This document shows positions 42,134 to 50,490 of a stretch of 64,000 nucleotides of DNA, one piece after another. The notes beneath the pieces are model-generated. The model had not been told where the DNA came from and ran no database searches. It saw nothing but the letters and a program-made list of their open reading frames with translations. Both the position numbers and the translations under genes were made by a program. The stretch is from positions 397,442 through 461,441 of the forward strand of contig DASXUX010000030.1 in assembly GCA_036504595.1 (NCBI GenBank). Direction: 5' to 3'. This DNA is from DASXUX01 sp036504595. Lineage in GTDB: Bacteria > Planctomycetota > SZUA-567 > H5-PLA8. The first letter of the stretch is position 1. Each line of letters starts with the position of its first letter.

Positions 42134-44425
42134 ATGCACTCCCTAATCTTCTACAGCCTCACCGAAGCCGAGCTCTTCGACCACCGCTTGCTGGACGAGG
42201 GCCTCACCGACGTCGCCTCGCGCGGCTTCGACGGCGTCTACCTGGAATACCGCAACGTCCGCTCCGGATGCACTACGCCCCGCTTCAAAGCGGCTGTGCA
42301 GGCCTTTTGCCGCAAAGCCAAAGCCCGAGGCTTGGGCGTCGTCGTGGACGGGAACTACGGTCGCATGATCGACGTCATCCGTCTGGAGTCGCCCGAAATC
42401 TTTTCCGATTCTCTCGTCCCGCTGCGCCTGCCCGTGAAAGACGGCTGCTTCACTATCCACGTCGATAACGAAGTAACGCAGTACTCCATCGAAAAATGTT
42501 ACGCCCTTGTTCCTTCGGTGAAGAACGGCGCAATGAAGCTGCGTGACATTACGCAGAAGCTGAAACTGGTCCATTCCGTCACCGACGGCGGCGGCTGCGC
42601 GATGACGGAGCAAAAAGAGCGCGCCATCGTGCGACTGACGTACCGCATTGGAACGGTAGGGCGGGCCTCCGTGCCCGCCGGCGGGCAGGGACGCCCGCCC
42701 TACGAAGTCTTCGTCGCCCTCCGCCGCCGCTTCGAATACTCCAGCCTCGACCTGAGCCACCCCAGGCTGCGCACGTACTTGAAACGCTGGCTCGCAACGT
42801 TTCGCGGCCTCGACGTCAACGGCTTCTCCTGGGACGAACCGCACTTCGGCTTTGCCTTCTGGCGCGAAAACGGCCGAGCGATCAGCGAAAATCTCTACCG
42901 CATCTTCGAGAAGCGCTTCGGCTATGACCTGCGCCAGCGCCTCGCGGACCTGTGGCTAGATCAGGCCGATGGCCGTTCCTCTCTCACGCGCATCCAGTAC
43001 TCCGAACTGCTCGAACAGGAACTGGCCAAGCTCGAATCCGATTTCGCCGCGATCGCAAAGAAGCGCCTGAACGGCGTCAGCGATCCTTTTGTCGGCATCC
43101 ATCGCACCATGCACGAAGAGACCAGCGACGATTTCTTCATTGGCTGCTGCGATTACTTCCGCCACAACCGCTACACGTCCGCCGGCTTCACCGACAGCGT
43201 CTTCCAGCGCGAAGACTCCATGGTCACGATGCTGCAACTGGCACGATCGATGGGTGCGGCAAAGAACCACACGGGCAGCCAACAGCAAACAGCGGCTGCC
43301 CGTGCCACACCGGCATGGAACAATAGTTGGGGCTTCATCCCCGAAGAGAAACATCACGCGCTGTTCCTGCGCTTGATGGGCGCGATGCAAATCGGCTGGA
43401 TCGGCCACACCTACCACCACTCGCATCTCTTCGGCCCCGGCTACCCGCATCATCCGCTCTGGCAGACTTTGCCCAAACACCTCGCCGCTCAAAAGAAACT
43501 GCTGAATGCCCTGCAAGGCGCTACGCCCGTCGCGGACACTGCCGTGATCTACAACTATCGCGCGCTGGCGACCTTCACCGACAACTACGTCCACGTCCAT
43601 CGCCGCAACCTGCTGCTGCTGGGCAAAGCGCTGACGTACGCAAATGTGCAGTTCCGAATCGTTGAGCCGGAAGCTCTTAGCTCTTCGCTCTTTGCTCTTA
43701 AGAGCTCCTCAAGCCGCGTGCAGCCAAGAGCTAAGAGCCAAGAGCCAAGAGCAGCGCCGTTGCGGCGCCTCGTCGTCCCCTGGCCCGACCTGCTCCCGCC
43801 CGGCAGCATTGAAAAACTCGCCGCGCTGGCCGCCTCGGGGACCGAAGTGCTTATCTTCGGCCCTCACGCGTTCATCGATTTCGCCGGAGACTCGCAATCC
43901 GCTGCCTTCGCAAAACTGTGCGGAATCCATGAAGTAAATCGCAACGCGGAAATGCGCCTGAAGGAAGGCGCCTCTCTGAACTGCCGGGCTCGCTCTTACC
44001 CGTTGGCGCCGAAAAGAGTGCAGTCCAACTACCGCAGCAACGAACACGGAAGCTACCCAGATCACTTCAAAGCATACGCTCTGAAGCCGTTGCGCGGCAC
44101 AGAGGTCCTTGCCACCGCAAGCGGCAAGCCCGTCGGCGTCCGCAACGGTCGCGTCACGTACATCGCAACCGAAGTGCCGCACTTCCCCGGGCTGCCGGAA
44201 GCGTTAGTACCCAGTCATGCCGTGCCGGAACTCCCCGGCTGGACTCTGTTCGCGTACCAGCGCTTTGGCCGCGCGCTTCTCGCCGGTGTCTCGCGCGACG
44301 CTCGCCTGCGCGCTGCCGCTCTGAATATGGGAAGCTATTCCGTCACGCTGCCGACATGCGCATCGTTTGTGCTGGAGCAAGGAGCAAGAGGCATCTCCGT
44401 GCTGATGAGGGAAGGCGATGTGTAA
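42134..44425 (+). CDS. Putative TIM-barrel glycosidase-like protein of unknown family
   Basis: 763 residues, no signal peptide. I do not recognise a named family. The layout suggests a (beta/alpha)8 barrel followed by a Rossmann-like and a beta domain, as in GH42-type beta-galactosidases. Pointers are SRGFDGVYLEYRNVRSG, ARGLGVVVDGNYG, FRGLDVNGFSWDEPHFGF (possible acid Glu or Asp), VGIHRTMHEETSDDFFIG, PVADTAVIYNYRALATF, RRLVVPWPDLLPPGSIEKL and RVTYIATEVPHFPGLPEAL. Three palindromic repeats lie in frame, at residues about 175-190, 378-392 and 514-541. ATG behind GGAG. It diverges from the second GH172 gene; context suggests sugar metabolism. Confidence 0.55.
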   Translation: MHSLIFYSLTEAELFDHRLLDEGLTDVASRGFDGVYLEYRNVRSGCTTPRFKAAVQAFCRKAKARGLGVVVDGNYGRMIDVIRLESPEIFSDSLVPLRLPVKDGCFTIHVDNEVTQYSIEKCYALVPSVKNGAMKLRDITQKLKLVHSVTDGGGCAMTEQKERAIVRLTYRIGTVGRASVPAGGQGRPPYEVFVALRRRFEYSSLDLSHPRLRTYLKRWLATFRGLDVNGFSWDEPHFGFAFWRENGRAISENLYRIFEKRFGYDLRQRLADLWLDQADGRSSLTRIQYSELLEQELAKLESDFAAIAKKRLNGVSDPFVGIHRTMHEETSDDFFIGCCDYFRHNRYTSAGFTDSVFQREDSMVTMLQLARSMGAAKNHTGSQQQTAAARATPAWNNSWGFIPEEKHHALFLRLMGAMQIGWIGHTYHHSHLFGPGYPHHPLWQTLPKHLAAQKKLLNALQGATPVADTAVIYNYRALATFTDNYVHVHRRNLLLLGKALTYANVQFRIVEPEALSSSLFALKSSSSRVQPRAKSQEPRAAPLRRLVVPWPDLLPPGSIEKLAALAASGTEVLIFGPHAFIDFAGDSQSAAFAKLCGIHEVNRNAEMRLKEGASLNCRARSYPLAPKRVQSNYRSNEHGSYPDHFKAYALKPLRGTEVLATASGKPVGVRNGRVTYIATEVPHFPGLPEALVPSHAVPELPGWTLFAYQRFGRALLAGVSRDARLRAAALNMGSYSVTLPTCASFVLEQGARGISVLMREGDV
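42656..42703. repeat. In-frame GTAGGGCGGGC palindrome
   Basis: A 48-bp near-perfect inverted repeat. Outer arms GTAGGGCGGGC (42656-42666) and GCCCGCCCTAC (42693-42703), inner CTCCGTGCCCGCC facing GGCGGGCAGGGAC. It codes for VGRASVPAGGQGRPPY. The relative at 57993-58066 has CCGGC in place of CGGGC. Confidence 0.88.
43267..43309. repeat. In-frame CACGGGCAG palindrome
   Basis: CCACACGGGCAGCC faces GGCTGCCCGTGCCACA around AACAGCAAACAGC. It codes for HTGSQQQTAAARAT. It is the reverse-oriented twin of the element inside the GH13 gene (31570-31610); even the central CTGTTTGCCGTT/AACAGCAAACAG is shared in part. Confidence 0.87.
43673..43752. repeat. In-frame GCTCTTAGCTCTTCG / AAGAGCCAAGAGC repeat
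   Basis: Left arm GCTCTTAGCTCTTCGCTC and TTTGCTCTTAAGAGC, right arm CCAAGAGCTAAGAGCCAAG and AGCCAAGAGC. It codes for a Ser/Lys/Arg-rich linker (LSSSLFALKSSSSRVQPRAK). A single arm is found at 40590-40616. Confidence 0.85.
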
Positions 44426-44426
44426 G

Positions 44427-44530
44427 TAGTCATTGGTCATTTGTCATTGGTCATTTGTCATTAGTCATTAACTGCGGAGCGCGCCCGGAATGACCAATGA
44501 CCAATGACCAATGACTAATGACCAATGACT
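44427..44530. repeat. TTGGTCA/TGACCAA heptamer inverted repeat (copy 2)
   Basis: Begins one base after the TAA of the 763-aa gene. Left arm TAGTCATTGGTCATTTGTCA and further units to 44471; right arm 44489-44530 of AATGACCAATGACC units. It ends 13 bases from the stop of the converging pap gene, so it could end transcription from both sides. Confidence 0.88.
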
Positions 44531-44542
44531 TCTGTTGCTCGC

Positions 44543-46027
44543 TCAGCGATCCAGCAGCCGCTCCACCGTTTCGCACACCGTTTTCAAGACTTTGATCCGC
44601 GCCCAGTTCTTGTCGTTCGCTTCCACCAGCACCCACGGGCATTCTTCGGTGCTGGTCCTCTCAATCATGTCGCAGGCCGCCGCTTCATACGCGTCCCACC
44701 TGGCGCGATTCCGCCAATCTTCTTCGGTCAGCTTGTATTGCTTGTAGGGAGTGGTCTCGCGATCTTTGAACCGCCGAAGCTGCTCGTCCGACGTGATCGT
44801 CAGCCAGAACTTCACCACTCCCACGCCGTACTGAGAGATCTGGTCCTCAAAGGAGTTGATCTCCGTGAATGCGCGCTGCCACGCCTCCGGCGCGCAGAAC
44901 CCTTCGATGCGTTCGACGAGCACCCGCCCGTACCATGACCGGTCGAAAATCCCGACGCGCCCCGCCCGCGGCAGCGAGCGCCAGAAGCGCCACAGGTACG
45001 GCCGGACGCGTTCCTCGTCGGTGGGCGCGGCGATCGAAATCACCTGATAATTGCGGGGGTCCATCGCGCCGGTCAACCGGCGGATCGCCCCACCTTTGCC
45101 CGCGGCGTCCGGGCCTTCGAAGACGATCACCAGCGAACGCTTCTTCTCGTACATCGCGCGGGTGAGCTTGTTGAACTTACCGGAGTACTTCAGCAACTTC
45201 TTCTCGTACTTCTCGTCGCTGAGCTTCTGGGTCATGTCCAGCTTGCGGATAATGTTGATCTTGTCGGGCCGAGGCAGCGGCGGCTTTTCTCGCTGCGGTT
45301 TGGGCTTCTGAGCTTCGGCCAGCCGCTTCTGCAGCGCGTCCACCAGAGCGCGGCCAACCGTCAGTGCGCGGTACCGCCAATCCGTCGCTTCCACAATGAC
45401 CCACGGCGCGTTGGCGGTGCTTGTCTTGCCCAGAGCGTGCTCCGAGACCTCCCGAAAAGCGTCGTACTTCCCGAAGAACTTCCAATCCGTCTTGCTGACC
45501 CGCCAGCGCGTCTTCTTGGTCGCGGCCAGCTTTTCGAGGCGTACTTTGACATCGCGCTTGGGCATGTGCAGCCACAGCTTGAACACAAGGACGTTCTCGC
45601 GTGAAAGCATCGTTTCAAAGCTGACGATGTCCTGGAGTTGTTGGTCGAACTGCGCGCCGTTCGTGTTCTTGAGCGCCCGCCCAACGATCGGGTCGGTGTA
45701 CCAAGATCCGGCAAAGACGCCGATCCGGCCGTGCGGCGGCAGCAGGCGCCAGAAGCGCCAGTACGGCGGCCGCTCGCGTTCTTCATCGGTGGAATCCTGC
45801 AGCGCATGCGTCTGAATGCCGCGCGGGTCCATCCATTCCAACAGCAGTCCCATCGTCTCCGGCTTGCCGGCGCCTTCGACGCCGCCGATCACAATCACCA
45901 CCGAAAAATTCGCCGTCGCCAACTGGTGCTGAGCGGCCAATAGCGCTTCGCGAACCTTGATCGATTCGCGCTTGTACGTCGCTTTGTCGGTGCTGTTGCC
46001 GAGTTCCGCTGCTTCAAACATAGCCAT
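44543..46027 (-). CDS. pap: Polyphosphate:AMP phosphotransferase (tandem PPK2)
   Basis: 494 residues made of two PPK2 domains, the class II PPK2 (Pap) layout. It transfers phosphate from polyphosphate to AMP to form ADP. Domain 1 (about 20-240) has the Walker-like VIGGVEGAGKPETM, EWMDPRGIQTHAL and VFAGSWYTDPIVGR; it is probably less active. Domain 2 (about 270-490) has VFEGPDAAGKGGAIRRL (Walker A), MDPRNYQVISIAAPTDEER and FDRSWYGRVLVERIEGF (Walker B). The lid-like module PYLWRFWRSLPRAGRVGIF is present in both. ATG at 46027, or the ATG six bases later, which is better spaced from GGGGGG. No polyphosphate kinase gene is adjacent. Confidence 0.92.
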   Translation of the reverse strand: MAMFEAAELGNSTDKATYKRESIKVREALLAAQHQLATANFSVVIVIGGVEGAGKPETMGLLLEWMDPRGIQTHALQDSTDEERERPPYWRFWRLLPPHGRIGVFAGSWYTDPIVGRALKNTNGAQFDQQLQDIVSFETMLSRENVLVFKLWLHMPKRDVKVRLEKLAATKKTRWRVSKTDWKFFGKYDAFREVSEHALGKTSTANAPWVIVEATDWRYRALTVGRALVDALQKRLAEAQKPKPQREKPPLPRPDKINIIRKLDMTQKLSDEKYEKKLLKYSGKFNKLTRAMYEKKRSLVIVFEGPDAAGKGGAIRRLTGAMDPRNYQVISIAAPTDEERVRPYLWRFWRSLPRAGRVGIFDRSWYGRVLVERIEGFCAPEAWQRAFTEINSFEDQISQYGVGVVKFWLTITSDEQLRRFKDRETTPYKQYKLTEEDWRNRARWDAYEAAACDMIERTSTEECPWVLVEANDKNWARIKVLKTVCETVERLLDR

Positions 46028-46117
46028 CCCCCCGGAAGCATGTAGGTGAGCGTAAGTGCAGCAGATTGTCCGACGGCGAGGGCTGGAAATCCAGACCCGA
46101 ACCGCGTTTGGTTCCGG

Positions 46118-46324
46118 TCAGGCCGCGGTGGACGGCTGCGGCGGCAGTGGCCGGCCTTCAGCCAGATATGTTTCGATCAGCAGTTCCAGCACTTCCCGAC
46201 CGTTCTTCACGGCTTCTTCGTAACTCTCGCCATGAGTCTGACAGTCTGGAAATTCAGGCAGTTTTACGAGAAACGCCTGATCTTCTTCAGACCACCTGAT
46301 ATCCATGCTGTAGTGGATGGTCAT
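46118..46324 (-). CDS. hicB: HicB-family antitoxin
   Basis: 68 residues with the short HicB N-terminal fold: DIRWSEEDQAFLVKLPEFP, CQTHGESYEEAVKNGREVL and a C-terminal helix ending LPPQP. It lacks the extra DNA-binding domain of longer HicB proteins. HicB binds and blocks the RNase HicA. Its ATG overlaps the hicA stop (ATGA), showing translational coupling, and GGAGGG lies upstream. Toxin-first order is the usual hicAB layout. Confidence 0.88.
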   Translation of the reverse strand: MTIHYSMDIRWSEEDQAFLVKLPEFPDCQTHGESYEEAVKNGREVLELLIETYLAEGRPLPPQPSTAA

Positions 46325-46530
46325 GCGCCACCCTCCGCTCTTCTAATGATGTTCTTGACCTGCTTCTCCTGGTACGGCTTCGCGTCATTGCCATCGTTGC
46401 CAGACAGCGTGAGCGACTCGGATAGGTTCCTATGGCCCCAGACGGTATGACTGCCTTTTCCCGAACGGCAGAAGAAGCCAGCCCTGTTTAGCATGCTCTT
46501 AAGCTCGCGGATCTTCTTGGGCACACGCAT
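46321..46530 (-). CDS. hicA: HicA-family toxin (mRNA interferase)
   Basis: 69 residues, dsRBD-like fold. IRELKSMLNRAGFFCRSGKG is followed by SHTVWGHRN, where the His is the conserved catalytic residue of HicA ribonucleases, and it ends KPYQEKQVKNIIRRAEG. HicA cleaves mRNA when HicB is lost. The start (46530) has a GGAG too close to be ideal. It is the first gene of a two-gene unit between pap and the ABC exporter. Confidence 0.87.
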   Translation of the reverse strand: MRVPKKIRELKSMLNRAGFFCRSGKGSHTVWGHRNLSESLTLSGNDGNDAKPYQEKQVKNIIRRAEGGA

Positions 46531-46586
46531 CTCCGCCGTTGATCAAAAGGCTAACATATGCTTGCCGCGAATCAACCAGACGCATC

Positions 46587-48590
46587 TCACTTCCGCACAT
46601 CTTCCGCCGCCTTCAACACCGGCTCTTTGCCACCCGTCGATCCCGTGTGCGAGACGAACTTGTCATAAAGCTGAGCATAGTGCCCGTTGCGCGCAATCAG
46701 TTCGGTGTGCGTGCCTTTTTCAACGATCCGGCCCTGGTCGATCACCACGATGCAGTCCGCTCGCACGATCGTCGAAAGCCGGTGCGCGACGATCACCGTC
46801 GTGCGGCCTTTCACCAGGCGTTCCAGCGCCCTCTGAACCTTTAGTTCCGTGACCGTGTCGATCGACGACGTCGCCTCGTCCAGCAGGAAGATGCTCGGGT
46901 TGGCGACGAGAATTCGCGTAAAGCAGATAAGCTGCCGCAATCCGGCCGACACCGACCCGCCGCGCTCGCCAACTTTTGTCTCGTAGCCGCGCGGCAACGA
47001 CATGAACATGTCATGCACATCCAGCGCCTTCGCGGCCGCGTAGACCTCCTCGTCCGTCGTCTGCGGACGCGGGTAGCGGATATTCTCCATGATCGTGCCG
47101 CTGAACAGATAGTTCTGTTGCAGAACCAAGCCCATCTGCTTGTGCAGGCTGTTGGTCGTCGCATCGCGAATGTCGATGCCATCGACCAAAATGCGCCCCT
47201 GCTGCAACTCGTAGAATCGCGCCAGCAACGACACCGTCGTCGATTTGCCTGATCCCGTCGCGCCGACGAGCGCGAAGGTCTTTCCCGGCGGTATCTCCAG
47301 GTTTACGTCGAACAGCACCGGCCGCGCCGGATCGTAACCATACGTCACGTGATCGAACACGACGTGACCGCTCAGTCGCGAAAGCGGTTTGGCATTCGGG
47401 CGGTCCTGCACTTCCGGGGTCAGATCCAGCAAACCAAAAAGGCGCTCCGCCGACGCCATGGCCTGCATCAGCGAGTTGTAGAAGTTCCCCATGTTGATGG
47501 TCGGGTTCATGAAGCGATCCCAGTAGAAGAAAATCGCCACCACTTTACCCGGCGTCAGATGCCCCGGCCCGCTGGAAAGCACCAGGAATGCACCGTAGCC
47601 CAGGATAATCACCTGCCCCACAAACTTGATGAACTCCAGGATCGGCTGGTAGATGCCGTTAATGTGCGCCGCGCGAATATTGTTCTCCGTATTGATGTCC
47701 TGCAGTTCGTTGAAGCGCTCCAGGTTCTCGTCCTGCCGGTTGAAGGCGGAGACCACGCGCACGCCCGTGATATTCTCCGCCAGATTCGCCGCCACTTTCG
47801 AATAGCCGGCCCGCATGATCTGGTACGCTTCGCCAACGCGCTGCCGGTAAATCCAGTTGCAGACCGTCAGCACCGGCGCCAGCCATACCAGCGCCAGGAA
47901 TATGCGCCATTCTGTCCACAGAATCATCGCTCCCGCGCCGGCCATCAGGATAAAGTTGAACAGCACCGTGTTGATTCCGGATATCACCGGCCCGCGCAGC
48001 GAATCCATGTCGCTGGTGCCGCGCGTGATGATCCGTCCCAGCTTTGTTTTGTCGTAGAACGACATCGAGAGGCGCTGCAGTTGGTCGAAAACGGCCAGGC
48101 GCAGGTCGTTGATGACTTTTTCACCGCACCAGTTGGTCACGCCCATCTGGAACACGTCCAGCGCGATCGCTCCAAGGATCAGTGCGCCCCAGATGGCCGC
48201 CCAATAGGCAATGTTGTGCGGGTCGTGAGTTGGAATGGCTTCGTCGATGATAATTTGCTGAATGCGCGGCGTCAGCAGGTCCATGCCCAGCCCCGCCGCG
48301 CCAATCACCGCGCCCAGCACATACATCGTCCGGTACGGCTTCAGCCACGTCAGCAGCCGCCAAGTCATCGCCACCGAGATCGGCCGTACACGAATCTCCT
48401 CTTCCTCGCGATCGTCCTTGTAGTGAATGACCGGCGGTTCGATATTTTGGATTTTGGATTTTGGATTTTCGATTACAGCCGGCGGCGCCTTTCCCGCGTC
48501 CCCGCGTCCCCGCGTCTCCGCGTCCGCGGTGGCGCTATCCCCCCGTCCCCCCGTCTCCCCGTCTCCCCGTCGCGGTTTAGGCTCAATCAT
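46587..48590 (-). CDS. ABC exporter half-transporter, subunit with catalytic Glu
   Basis: 667 residues. The six-TM domain (about 95-370) includes IIIDEAIPTHDPHN and LSMSFYDKTKLGRIITRGTS; the ATPase domain (about 420-650) has VGATGSGKSTTV (Walker A), FLLDEATSSID (Walker B with Glu) and VIVAHRLSTI (switch His). The signature is VSAGL instead of LSGGQ, the hallmark of the partner side of a degenerate site. Residues 6-50 of the N-terminal tail are coded by two tandem-repeat arrays. ATG at 48590 overlaps the stop of the upstream subunit gene by 8 bases, so the two are coupled. Likely a lipid or drug exporter. Confidence 0.9.
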   Translation of the reverse strand: MIEPKPRRGDGETGGRGDSATADAETRGRGDAGKAPPAVIENPKSKIQNIEPPVIHYKDDREEEEIRVRPISVAMTWRLLTWLKPYRTMYVLGAVIGAAGLGMDLLTPRIQQIIIDEAIPTHDPHNIAYWAAIWGALILGAIALDVFQMGVTNWCGEKVINDLRLAVFDQLQRLSMSFYDKTKLGRIITRGTSDMDSLRGPVISGINTVLFNFILMAGAGAMILWTEWRIFLALVWLAPVLTVCNWIYRQRVGEAYQIMRAGYSKVAANLAENITGVRVVSAFNRQDENLERFNELQDINTENNIRAAHINGIYQPILEFIKFVGQVIILGYGAFLVLSSGPGHLTPGKVVAIFFYWDRFMNPTINMGNFYNSLMQAMASAERLFGLLDLTPEVQDRPNAKPLSRLSGHVVFDHVTYGYDPARPVLFDVNLEIPPGKTFALVGATGSGKSTTVSLLARFYELQQGRILVDGIDIRDATTNSLHKQMGLVLQQNYLFSGTIMENIRYPRPQTTDEEVYAAAKALDVHDMFMSLPRGYETKVGERGGSVSAGLRQLICFTRILVANPSIFLLDEATSSIDTVTELKVQRALERLVKGRTTVIVAHRLSTIVRADCIVVIDQGRIVEKGTHTELIARNGHYAQLYDKFVSHTGSTGGKEPVLKAAEDVRK
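48443..48474. repeat. TTTTGGA tandem repeat inside ABC gene
   Basis: About four GATTTTG units (GATATTTTGGATTTTGG then ATTTTGGATTTTCG). On the minus strand it codes for ENPKSKIQNIE. Same unit as 52725-52756. Confidence 0.85.
48492..48573. repeat. CGCGTCCC / CCCGTCTC tandem repeat inside ABC gene
   Basis: CCCGCGTCCCCGCGTCCCCG and TCTCCGCG units followed by CCCCCGTCTCCCCGTCTCCC units. On the minus strand this codes for the Gly/Asp/Arg-rich tail (RRGDGETGGRGDSATADAET) of the exporter subunit. Confidence 0.85.
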
Positions 48591-50490
48591 CCAGCACCCG
48601 GTTGCTCTGCTTGGCGCTGCGTCGCACCATGCGGTCCATGTGTGAAGCACCTTGACCGGCGCCGGTGGACGCGAACTGTGAGGCAGCCACGTCGCGGTAG
48701 TAACCCGCCTGCTGCATTAATTCGTCATGCGTGCCGCTCTGAGCGATTCGGCCGCGCTCGATCACCAGGATGCGATGCGCGCGACGGGCGGTTGAAATAC
48801 GGCTGGCGATCAGAAATACCGTTCGCCCCGCCATAATGCGTTCCAACCCACTGCGAATAATCGCTTCAGTCTCCGGATCGACCGCGGCCAGCGCGTCATC
48901 CATCACCAGAATGCGCGGGTTATGCAGGACCGCTCGCGCAATGGCAAGGCGCTGCTTCTGTCCGCCCGACAGGCTGGCGCCATATTCGCCGATCAGGTTG
49001 TCGTACTTCTTCGGCAGTTTCTCGATGAACTCGTCGGCCCGAGCGATTCGCGCTGCTTGCTTGATGTTTTCAATCGATGCATCCGAATCGCCATAGGCGA
49101 TGTTGCGCGCAATCGAGTCGCTGAACAGATAGGTCTCCTGAAACACGTAGCCGACGGACTCGCGCACGCTCTTGACCGTCACATCCCGCAAGTCCTGCCC
49201 ATCGATGTGCACCTCGCCCATCTCCGGGTCGTAGAAGCGCCCGAGCAGGTTCGCCAGCGTCGTCTTGCCCGATCCGGTCGGCCCAACCAGCGCCACCACC
49301 GAGCCGGCCGGAACCGAGAAACTGATGTCCGTCAGCACCGGTTCACCAGGCTTGTAGCTGAAGCTGACGTGGTTGAAACGCACCGCCCCGCCGCCGGGCC
49401 GCAAAGGTTCGGCATCTGCGGGTTGAGGCGTCGTGTCTTTGCTGTCGAGAATCTCGAAAAGCCGGTAGCTGGAGACAACGGCGGCCTGGTAGGAGTCGGC
49501 GATCGAGTTGATCTGATGCATCTTGCCGAGGATCGACCACATCGCCGAACCCAGGATCAGCAAGTCGCCGATCGCCAGCTTTCCTTCCTGCACATAGACC
49601 GCCGCAATCGCGTACAGCCAGATATGAGCCGTGTGAGCAATCACGCGCACGACCGGGTTCATGATCACGCGAATGCGCACCGCTTTCAGCAGCCACCCCA
49701 GCAGCGTGTCGCACGAACCTTTGAACTTCTCGTGTTCCAAATTCTCCGTCGCGAACGCGCGCACGACATGCACGCCGGCAATGTTTTCCGTCAAGATGCC
49801 GACCATCGTATCCGACGCCTTCACCTGCTTCTGGTAAACCGGCTGCATCGTGATCGCGAAACGCCGGATCGCCAGGCACCAGAACGGTAGCGGAATCAGC
49901 GCGTACAAAGCCAGCTTTGGCGAGCAGAAAGAGTACAGCATGATCAGATAGAACACGACGGCGAACGTCATGTCGGCGCTGGCGTGCATCGCGACGTTGA
50001 CGAAATTTCGAACCGACTGCAAGTCGCCTAGCGCGCGATTAATCAGTTGCCCTGTGGAGTATTGATCGTGAAATGAAAACCCCACGCGTTGCAGCCGGTC
50101 ATACACAGCGGCGCGCATGTAGTACACCATCGACATATTCTGCCAATTGGAGGACACCGTCTTCGCCCAACTCAGAACGCTGGTGATCAACTTCGCGGCC
50201 AGCAGCCACAACAGAGCCTTGCGCAAGCCGGCGCCGGGGCTTGTGGGCGAGGTGATCCACTCCCAGATGCCGATCGATTCGCTCAGCGGGGGCGCCTGGC
50301 TTATCTTCTCGATAGCGTTGACGGCTGGCTTGAGCAGGTAAACAGTGGTCGTTTCCGCCGCCGCGTACACGATGAAGATGGCTATAACGACGGCAATATG
50401 AAACTTCACCGGCGCTGTGAACTTGAACATGCGCCGGATCAGTTTGAACTGAGCCGTCAGGTTTTCAGGTTTCCGGACGTGCGATTCCAC
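48583..50490 (-). CDS. ABC exporter half-transporter, subunit with degenerate ATP site
   Basis: 635 residues. Six-TM domain (about 25-345) and ATPase domain (about 375-600). VALVGPTGSGKTTL (Walker A) and SLSGGQKQR (signature) are intact, but Walker B is ILVMDDALAAVD with Asp in place of the catalytic Glu, and the switch is LIASRIST with Ser in place of His. This is the degenerate half of TM287/TM288- and BmrCD-like heterodimers. It is the first gene of the pair. GTG start; no strong ribosome site is seen. The C-terminal tail carries extra basic residues (HMDRMVRRSAKQSN). Confidence 0.9.
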   Translation of the reverse strand: MESHVRKPENLTAQFKLIRRMFKFTAPVKFHIAVVIAIFIVYAAAETTTVYLLKPAVNAIEKISQAPPLSESIGIWEWITSPTSPGAGLRKALLWLLAAKLITSVLSWAKTVSSNWQNMSMVYYMRAAVYDRLQRVGFSFHDQYSTGQLINRALGDLQSVRNFVNVAMHASADMTFAVVFYLIMLYSFCSPKLALYALIPLPFWCLAIRRFAITMQPVYQKQVKASDTMVGILTENIAGVHVVRAFATENLEHEKFKGSCDTLLGWLLKAVRIRVIMNPVVRVIAHTAHIWLYAIAAVYVQEGKLAIGDLLILGSAMWSILGKMHQINSIADSYQAAVVSSYRLFEILDSKDTTPQPADAEPLRPGGGAVRFNHVSFSYKPGEPVLTDISFSVPAGSVVALVGPTGSGKTTLANLLGRFYDPEMGEVHIDGQDLRDVTVKSVRESVGYVFQETYLFSDSIARNIAYGDSDASIENIKQAARIARADEFIEKLPKKYDNLIGEYGASLSGGQKQRLAIARAVLHNPRILVMDDALAAVDPETEAIIRSGLERIMAGRTVFLIASRISTARRAHRILVIERGRIAQSGTHDELMQQAGYYRDVAASQFASTGAGQGASHMDRMVRRSAKQSNRVLDD

